Of a stretch of 12,261 nucleotides of DNA, positions 7,876 through 12,261 are shown piece after piece. The DNA is taken from contig JAZRIX010000014.1 of the NCBI GenBank assembly GCA_045645485.1, forward strand, positions 1 through 12,261, given 5' to 3'. The number at the start of each line of letters is the position of its first letter. Position 1 is the stretch's first letter. The notes beneath the pieces were generated by a model, which had not been told where the DNA came from, searched no databases, and saw only the letters and a program-made list of their open reading frames with translations. Source of the stretch: SIG440 sp045645485 (GTDB taxonomy: Bacteria; Bacillota; Clostridia; Monoglobales; Monoglobaceae). A program made the translations under genes and the position numbers.

Positions 7876-9945
7876 CTATCTTCTCATTCCTGTCGATGCA
7901 CCGGAGTTTCTGGTATTTCCTGACGTTCTGGAACCGCCCATCATTCCTCCACCCATCATGCCGCCGCCCATCATTCCTCCGTGCATCATTCTGAAGAACG
8001 GATTTGTAGAGCTTGCAGATGTGGGAATGTACGCAACAATTTCACCCTCAGAAAGTCCAGAAACAATTTCAACGTTGGTTCCGTCAGAAATACCTATCTC
8101 CACCTGCCGCATTTCATAGCCCTCAGGAATATTCATTTTACCGCCTGCGGGCATACCTGAACCTGAAGATTGAGGCGCACCTGTCGGGGTTGGAAAACCG
8201 CCTTGTCCTTTTGCTCCATTGTTTTTTTCGGTTAAAGCTGCATTTTCTTTTTGATTTTTGGTTCCTTCTGCAGAAATACTCTCTTGTCCCGAATCAGAAG
8301 ACGCTTTTTGCGGTATTTTCCCCTTTGCGCTATCTGTAGGTCTTGAAGGCATTTCACCCTTTGCAAAGTTCTCAGATTTCTGCGGTATTTCCTGATTCAC
8401 CTTTTCAGAAGCAGGCATTTTTTCTGTTTTTTCAGTCTTAGTTTTCTCGTCCGAATCTGTTGAAGCTTTTGTTTTCTTTCCGTCATTGTTATTTGTTTTC
8501 CCGTCAGTCTTTACAAGAACACTTGCTTTTGAACCCCGTACACCCATCAATGCATCTTCAGGAATCGAAATTACGTTTCTTGCTTCATTTATGTAAATAT
8601 TAGCATTAACATTCATTCCCGATTTAAGATTTCCAGGTTCATCAATGGTCAACTCAACATCATAGGTAGTAACACCGTCTCCGGATGAAACACCTTCACT
8701 TGCAATAGATGTAACAACAGCTTCAAAGGATTCTTCAGGCAAAGCATCAGCATCAACAACTGCAGTCTGGCCAAGCTGAATATCAGAAATATCAAGCTCA
8801 TCCACTGTAATCATAAACTTAACTTTACTCATATCCGCAATAACCATCATTACCATCTGCCCGCTTGAATTGTCAATATTGTCGCCTGCCTTGCTGTTTT
8901 TTGTGATAATTGTACCGGAAATAGGTGCGGTTATATTATAGTCTTCAAGGGTTTTTCTGCTTGATTCCATAGAAAGTCTGCTGTCCTTTAGGCTAAGCTC
9001 ACTTGACTTTCTGGAATTCGTTAAAGAGTCATTTTTTACCTTTACAAGAAGCTGACCCTTCTTCACATAGTCACCATTCTTTGCAGAAACCGAAACTACA
9101 GTACCGCCAACTTCAGATTTCACTGATGTTACCGTTCCTCCTGAAACTTTTCCAGATCCTGATGAATTAACTTCTCCCGAAGATGTATGTACTGTTGCGG
9201 CAAAAGTAGTGTTTTCTGCGAGTGCACCGGGATTTTTCAATTCAATCTCGATATTTTTGAGAGCACTTCCGTCTGTTCCCATTCCTGCTATTGCATTATA
9301 TTTATGGGTAACCTTTCCCTCAAGGGTTGTCATATAAAGTGCACTTGTAAGAGTGACCTTGTCACCAACAGAAACCTTATCAAAATCATCTAGTGAAAAG
9401 GGAATATCAATAGTATAAACATCTGAATTGATAATCTTTGCTACAACACTGTTACCAACACTGTCCCCTGCTTCAAGTGAAAAATCCGTCAGCTTTCCGC
9501 TTGTTGGTGCATATATGTCCAGCTTTTTCAAATCATCATTTATATCGTCCAGAGCCATCTGTGCTTTTTCAATGTTATTCTGAGCTTTTTCTATTGAAAG
9601 CTGCGCATCCTCATCGTCAATACGGTAAAGTGTTGCACCTTCTTCAACAACATCACCTTCTTCAAAAGGTGAGGAAATAATCTCTCCCTTTACACGTGAT
9701 GTAATTTCATAACGGTCAAGTGGTTCAATAACTCCGCTTTGTTCAATTGTTTCAATAATATTCCCAATTACAGCCTCTGCTTCAACATAAGCTGCCTGAA
9801 CTTCTTCCTTTCCGTCGTCTCTGAACACAAAAAAGCATGTCAAAGATACACACAGTACCAATGCGACTAAAGAAATCCATACTTTTTTCTGTTTAAAGAT
9901 ACCTTTCGCTGAAAACTTTCCTTTTAATTTGATTTTTCCACCCAT
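7876..9945 (-). CDS. Large MacA/YknX-type adaptor with duplicated adaptor unit
   Basis: This membrane-anchored extracytoplasmic adaptor serves the MacB-type transporter encoded next. The ATG at 9945 is chosen because GGAGG stands seven bases upstream (689 residues); an in-frame GTG 39 bases earlier lacks such a site. Residues 22-41 form one transmembrane anchor. Two adaptor units follow. Unit 1 has half-lipoyl 79-110, a short helical hairpin 113-141, half-lipoyl 143-172 and a beta-barrel 175-253. After a Ser/Gly linker, unit 2 has half-lipoyl 271-304, helix 308-335, half-lipoyl 337-370 and a beta-barrel 373-452. A membrane-proximal domain starts at 457-480, is interrupted by a charged low-complexity stretch (about 481-605), and resumes at 608-638. 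The end carries a Met/Gly repeat (655-671). At 689 residues it is far longer than typical YknX-like adaptors (about 380). It is first in the operon. Confidence 0.9.
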   Translation of the reverse strand: MGGKIKLKGKFSAKGIFKQKKVWISLVALVLCVSLTCFFVFRDDGKEEVQAAYVEAEAVIGNIIETIEQSGVIEPLDRYEITSRVKGEIISSPFEEGDVVEEGATLYRIDDEDAQLSIEKAQNNIEKAQMALDDINDDLKKLDIYAPTSGKLTDFSLEAGDSVGNSVVAKIINSDVYTIDIPFSLDDFDKVSVGDKVTLTSALYMTTLEGKVTHKYNAIAGMGTDGSALKNIEIELKNPGALAENTTFAATVHTSSGEVNSSGSGKVSGGTVTSVKSEVGGTVVSVSAKNGDYVKKGQLLVKVKNDSLTNSRKSSELSLKDSRLSMESSRKTLEDYNITAPISGTIITKNSKAGDNIDNSSGQMVMMVIADMSKVKFMITVDELDISDIQLGQTAVVDADALPEESFEAVVTSIASEGVSSGDGVTTYDVELTIDEPGNLKSGMNVNANIYINEARNVISIPEDALMGVRGSKASVLVKTDGKTNNNDGKKTKASTDSDEKTKTEKTEKMPASEKVNQEIPQKSENFAKGEMPSRPTDSAKGKIPQKASSDSGQESISAEGTKNQKENAALTEKNNGAKGQGGFPTPTGAPQSSGSGMPAGGKMNIPEGYEMRQVEIGISDGTNVEIVSGLSEGEIVAYIPTSASSTNPFFRMMHGGMMGGGMMGGGMMGGSRTSGNTRNSGASTGMRR
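7936..7995 (-). repeat. 15-bp tandem repeat coding a Met/Gly-rich tail
   Basis: Three 15-bp units at 7936-7950, 7951-7965 and 7966-7980 are nearly identical (the first and third exactly so). A degenerate fourth follows at 7981-7995. They encode GGMMG-type repeats near the C-terminus of the adaptor. The 15-bp period keeps the frame, so copy number could vary by slippage without disrupting the protein. Confidence 0.85.
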
Positions 9946-10072
9946 TAATTTGCCTCCGGCTGTATATTTTTTTACTTTTAACACAAAAATAATACTACGA
10001 AATTATGAACAGAGTATTAATAATCAGTTTATTTTTTTAAAACTTTTTTAAGTTTCCGCCCAAAAATCTTAA

Positions 10073-10081
10073 ATTATAACA
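10073..10081 (-). promoter_or_regulatory. Extended -10 promoter candidate for the transporter operon
   Basis: On the minus strand TGTTATAAT gives a perfect TATAAT with the TG extension one base before it. The -35 position 17 bases upstream reads TTGTTT, a 3/6 match, which an extended -10 can tolerate. The transcript would have a leader of about 120 nt before the adaptor start codon. No other site in the gap combines as well for this direction. Confidence 0.55.
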
Positions 10082-10182
10082 ATAAAAACTTAAATAAACA
10101 AAACTTTTTTTCGACTTTTTGTGATTATAAACAATATATTTTTGTATAAATTGGTGGATTATAACAAAAAACTTTTTTTCTA

Positions 10183-10211
10183 TTGCATAAATTTACATTT
10201 TATAATAAAAT
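10183..10211 (+). promoter_or_regulatory. Sigma-A promoter candidate for the phosphofructokinase gene
   Basis: TTGCAT (10183-10188) and TAAAAT (10206-10211) are 17 bases apart, matching the consensus at 4/6 and 5/6. The start would be near 10218, about 65 bases before the start codon. A further TATAAT at 10227-10232 lacks a reasonable -35. Confidence 0.5.
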
Positions 10212-10283
10212 ATATTGTGCGTTTTTGTATAATATTTATTATTTGTCAACATAAGACATGGTAATTTCAGGAGGTAGACAAAA

Positions 10284-11387
10284 ATGAGCGAAATCAAAAA
10301 AATTGCAATAATGACCGGTGGCGGAGACTGCCCCGGACTTAATCCAGTTATTCGTGCGGTAACAAAAACAGCTATTATGAAATACGGACTTGAGGTTGTT
10401 GGAATCAAGCATGGCTATCGCGGCTTGTACCTCGGCGAACAGGAATTTATTCCTCTCACAATTGAAAATGTTGATGATATTATCACAAAGGGTGGTACAA
10501 TACTTTTCAGTTCAAACAAGGACAATCTCTTTGATTACACATACGAAGACGAAAACGGAAACATTCAGCACGGTGATGTTTCTCATGTTGGTGTTGAAAA
10601 TCTTCAGAAAAACGGTATTGACGCACTTATCGTTGTTGGCGGAGATGGTACTCTCACAAGCGGTCGCGACTTTTCACGCAAAGGTATAAAGGTTATCGGT
10701 GTTCCCAAAACAATTGATAATGACCTTGCGGCAACAGATACAACATTTGGTTTTGATACAGCTGTTTCTACGGCGGTTGATGCTATTGACAAGCTCAGAA
10801 CAACAGCGGAATCACACAGCAGAATTCTTGTTGTTGAAGCAATGGGAAGATATGCCGGCTTTCTTGCCCTTTCAATGGGTGTTGGCAGTGCCGCAGATGC
10901 AATTTTGATTCCCGAGATTGAATATGATATTAATAAAGTTGCAGACAAGCTTAACCAGACTTTTGCAAAAGGTAATAAGGATTATGCAATTGTCGTTGTA
11001 GCAGAAGGTGCAAAACCCCTCGGTGGTGAGCATGTCATTGATGATGTTCGTGAAGACAGTCCTGACCCAATCCGTCTCGGCGGTATTGCCAAGGTTGTTG
11101 CAAAACAGCTCGAAAAACTCACAGGTCACGAAGCACGTGCTACGATTCTAGGTCACATTCAGCGTGGCGGTACTCCTACTGCCAATGACCGAATCCTTTC
11201 CACAAGATACGGTTCATATGCTGTAGAACTTCTTATGGAAGGTAAGTTCGGCAATATGGTTATTCTTGACGGAAACAAAATGTCGTACGAATCTCTCGAA
11301 AACGTTATTGGTTCAAACAAAGCTGTTGACCCAAATGGCGAGCTTGTTACCATAGCAGAAGCAACAGGCGTTTCCTTCGGCAGATGA
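10284..11387 (+). CDS. 6-phosphofructokinase, mixed ATP/PPi-type clade
   Basis: This 367-residue cytoplasmic enzyme phosphorylates fructose 6-phosphate to fructose 1,6-bisphosphate in glycolysis. Motifs run in order: TGGGDCPGLNPVIRAV (11-26), GGDGT (119-123), PKTIDND (141-147) with catalytic Asp145, substrate-binding MGRYAG (187-192), and GHIQRGG (290-296). The residue pair that separates donors in this family is Gly122 (Gly at the E. coli Gly104 site, normally ATP) with Lys142 (Lys at the Gly124 site, common in PPi enzymes). The N-terminal wording is that of the mixed-donor clade rather than classical allosteric PfkA, so the donor is uncertain and a gene name is withheld. AGGAGG stands nine bases before the ATG. 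It is a single-gene unit ended by its own terminator, and diverges from the transporter operon. Confidence 0.95.
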   Translation: MSEIKKIAIMTGGGDCPGLNPVIRAVTKTAIMKYGLEVVGIKHGYRGLYLGEQEFIPLTIENVDDIITKGGTILFSSNKDNLFDYTYEDENGNIQHGDVSHVGVENLQKNGIDALIVVGGDGTLTSGRDFSRKGIKVIGVPKTIDNDLAATDTTFGFDTAVSTAVDAIDKLRTTAESHSRILVVEAMGRYAGFLALSMGVGSAADAILIPEIEYDINKVADKLNQTFAKGNKDYAIVVVAEGAKPLGGEHVIDDVREDSPDPIRLGGIAKVVAKQLEKLTGHEARATILGHIQRGGTPTANDRILSTRYGSYAVELLMEGKFGNMVILDGNKMSYESLENVIGSNKAVDPNGELVTIAEATGVSFGR

Positions 11388-11393
11388 TATTCT

Positions 11394-11428
11394 CTCCCGT
11401 GATTTTTTCACGGGAGTTTTTCTTTTTA
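11394..11428 (+). terminator. Rho-independent terminator of the phosphofructokinase gene
   Basis: A perfect 9-bp GC-containing stem, CTCCCGTGA (11394-11402) with TCACGGGAG (11408-11416), closes a 5-nt loop. It is followed by TTTTTCTTTTT. It begins seven bases after the stop codon. Confidence 0.93.
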
Positions 11429-11446
11429 GATTTTTTCATCAAACCC

Positions 11447-11475
11447 TTGCATTTTCAAATGGAATACTATATAAT
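11447..11475 (+). promoter_or_regulatory. Sigma-A promoter of the four-cysteine protein gene
   Basis: TTGCAT (11447-11452) and TATAAT (11470-11475) are spaced by 17 bases. The hexamers match the consensus at 4/6 and 6/6. The start would be near 11482, about 15 bases before the GGAGGTG ribosome binding site of the next gene. Confidence 0.8.
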
Positions 11476-11510
11476 CATTTTAAAGTATTAGTCTATGGAG
11501 GTGCAGAGTC

Positions 11511-11759
11511 TTGGCAGAAAGAAAAATTACAGGCGGAGTTTATTCAGACGTTTCAGATCAGGTTACACAAATTTGTGAAACCTGCAAGTGGGCATCACCA
11601 TTTCATACAGTCGGGTACGTTATCTGTTTTAAAAAAGGTCTTGTCCCATCAGATTTCGTCTGCAAAAAATATGATTACAATCGTCTGCTCAAAAGACCTT
11701 CGAAAAAAAGAGCACTGAGCGAAGGGCGTTTTTCTGCCGATGACTTCAGCATAGACTAA
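11511..11759 (+). CDS. Small four-cysteine protein, function unknown
   Basis: This 82-residue soluble protein has four cysteines in a C-x2-C-x13-C-x11-C pattern (Cys22, 25, 39, 51), consistent with a zinc ribbon or an iron-sulfur site. The segment around the last cysteine, FVCKKYDYNRLLKRPSKKR (49-67), is strongly basic. Similar Cys-rich proteins ending in a C-x-K-[FY]-x-Y-x-x-L-K-R stretch are, from memory, common in Clostridia but uncharacterised. The start is TTG, chosen because GGAGGTG (11497-11503) stands seven bases upstream and the promoter is well placed; no ATG lies in frame near the N-terminus. It is a single-gene unit whose stop codon is inside the terminator stem. The function is not recognised; nucleic-acid binding is only a guess from metal site plus basic tail. 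Confidence 0.82.
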   Translation: MAERKITGGVYSDVSDQVTQICETCKWASPFHTVGYVICFKKGLVPSDFVCKKYDYNRLLKRPSKKRALSEGRFSADDFSID

Positions 11760-11792
11760 AAGCCGCTTCTCATATAACCTGAAGCGACTTTT
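11758..11792. terminator. Bidirectional terminator between convergent genes
   Basis: Arms 11758-11769 and 11781-11792 form a 12-bp stem around an 11-nt loop. Reading plus there is one A-C mismatch; reading minus the same position is a G-U wobble, so the stem is somewhat better for spoIIID. A-runs and T-runs flank it on both sides (CTTTT and GGCTTTT), so it can serve both the four-cysteine gene and spoIIID. Confidence 0.85.
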
Positions 11793-11807
11793 ACATACAA
11801 AAACTCT

Positions 11808-12071
11808 TCAACTTTTTCCTTTATCTTTTCCCTTCTGACGATATTTTTCTCTTGTAGCAATTCCGCCTCTTATGTGGCGTTCCTGCTTGTTTTCCATAAG
11901 CACATCCCGTGTCTGACGTGCAAGACTGCTGTTTATTTTTTCCAATCTTTCCGTAATATCTTTATGTACAGTAGATTTCGAAATCCCAAAGTGTTTTGCC
12001 GCAGCCCTTACGGTAGCTTTTTTATCCACAATGTATTGAGCTATGTTAATTGTTCTTTCCTCAATATCCAT
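11808..12071 (-). CDS. spoIIID: Sporulation transcription factor SpoIIID
   Basis: This 87-residue DNA-binding regulator controls mother-cell genes during endospore formation, acting with sigma-E and before sigma-K. It matches the family along its length: ERTINIAQYIVDKKATVRAA (5-24), the helix-turn-helix with HFGISKSTVHKDITERL (27-43), and the C-terminal basic motif RHIRGGIATREKY (65-77) that contacts DNA. The ATG at 12071 is preferred: it aligns with the Bacillus start and has AGGTGG nine bases upstream. An in-frame ATG 24 bases earlier (12095) has no ribosome binding site. It converges on the four-cysteine gene and ends at the shared terminator. Its presence marks the organism as having sporulation potential. 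Confidence 0.95.
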   Translation of the reverse strand: MDIEERTINIAQYIVDKKATVRAAAKHFGISKSTVHKDITERLEKINSSLARQTRDVLMENKQERHIRGGIATREKYRQKGKDKGKS

Positions 12072-12105
12072 AGTCAGTAACCACCTTTTACTCATATTCT
12101 ATTTG

Positions 12106-12113
12106 ATTATATG
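12106..12113 (-). promoter_or_regulatory. Candidate sigma-E-type -10 element of spoIIID
   Basis: On the minus strand CATATAAT matches the sigma-E -10 consensus CATACAnT at all but one position, about 35 bases before the start codon. The segment 15 bases further upstream (GAAATTA) is only a loose -35. The same bases contain a TATAAT that sigma-A could use, though no matching TTGACA-like -35 is present. Confidence 0.35.
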
Positions 12114-12169
12114 AAGAAAAAAGCAGTTTAATTTCAAATAACACTTTTATAGGATTTATTAGTAAACGC

Positions 12170-12210
12170 AAACAAAAAACATATTCGAATACCGAATATG
12201 TTTTTTGTTT
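12170..12210. terminator. Perfect 18-bp inverted repeat, bidirectional terminator type
   Basis: Arms 12170-12187 and 12193-12210 are perfectly complementary around a 5-nt loop. Each starts or ends in an A6/T6 run, so either strand gives a hairpin trailing into U's. The stem core is ACATATTCG/CGAATATGT. It most likely ends a minus-strand gene lying to the right of this window. The last 50 bases hold no other recognisable feature. Confidence 0.7.
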
Positions 12211-12261
12211 TATCAGTCTTTTTTATTCTGTTTATTTCAAATATCCCTTTTTATTTTATAA

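Larger units (their letters stand above)
9946..10283. other. Divergent AT-rich intergenic region between adaptor and pfk genes
   Basis: This 338-bp stretch contains no convincing gene. It holds candidate promoters for both flanking operons, which diverge from it. It also holds three copies of a short motif close to ATTATAACAA (10072-10082, 10123-10134, 10157-10167), each followed by A-rich and often T-rich runs, and a weak 6-bp AT hairpin (10040-10055). AAACTTTTTTT-like runs recur. No riboswitch or RNA gene was recognised. Confidence 0.7.

Noticed and set aside
7832..8119. A plus-strand frame coding a Pro/Ile-rich repeat opposite the adaptor tail.
   Set aside because: The repeat is the complement of the adaptor's Met/Gly repeat; there is no ribosome binding site and it overlaps a well-supported gene.
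10119..10134. TTGTGATTATAAACAA considered as a Rex redox-repressor site upstream of pfk.
   Set aside because: Outer TTGT/ACAA arms fit, but the site is 16 rather than 18 bp long and the inner bases are not palindromic, so the match is too weak to call.
10193..10408. A minus-strand 71-codon frame across the pfk start.
   Set aside because: It overlaps the pfk coding start and promoter region, lacks a ribosome binding site and shows no domain.
1..12261. CRISPR arrays, tRNA/rRNA genes, insertion sequences and phage attachment sites.
   Set aside because: No regularly spaced repeats, tRNA-like cloverleafs, transposase frames or terminal inverted repeats were seen on either strand.

Overview
The window looks like chromosome of a Gram-positive, endospore-forming, low-to-moderate-GC bacterium of the class Clostridia (Bacillota). 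The pointers are a SpoIIID gene (endospore formers only), AGGAGG-type ribosome binding sites before nearly every gene, consensus sigma-A promoters, an S-layer-homology (SLH) surface protein, and a three-gene adaptor/ATPase/permease set of the Gram-positive YknXYZ kind. Family or genus cannot be read safely from the sequence; an anaerobic gut or rumen clostridium is a guess.

Left part, minus strand (17-2578): rpsO (ribosomal protein S15) followed by pnp (polynucleotide phosphorylase), a classic conserved pair. rpsO has its own perfect-consensus promoter and a leader that can fold over its ribosome binding site. The rpsO-pnp gap holds two long hairpins, one with a 17-bp stem just after rpsO and one with 23-nt arms in the pnp leader, so post-transcriptional control resembling the E. 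coli pair is plausible.

Middle part, minus strand (2748-9945): five closely spaced genes that read as one transcription unit: an unusually large MacA/YknX-type adaptor with two tandem adaptor units, a MacB-type ATPase, a MacB/FtsX-type permease, an exported 774-residue SLH protein with a large unrecognised C-terminal part, and a cytoplasmic protein made of two TIR domains. The first three should form one envelope transport or mechanotransmission complex. The SLH protein would sit in the cell wall outside it. The tandem-TIR gene is last, visibly AT-richer in sampled stretches, and may be a late addition, possibly an NAD-consuming defence effector. This five-gene block is the least ordinary part of the window.

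Right part: a 338-bp AT-rich divergent intergenic region separates the transporter operon from a plus-strand 6-phosphofructokinase gene with a clear terminator. Next comes a small plus-strand gene for an 82-residue four-cysteine protein, starting at TTG behind a near-consensus promoter. It converges on spoIIID (minus strand) across a shared bidirectional terminator. A long perfect inverted repeat of terminator type closes the window; no gene is visible after it.
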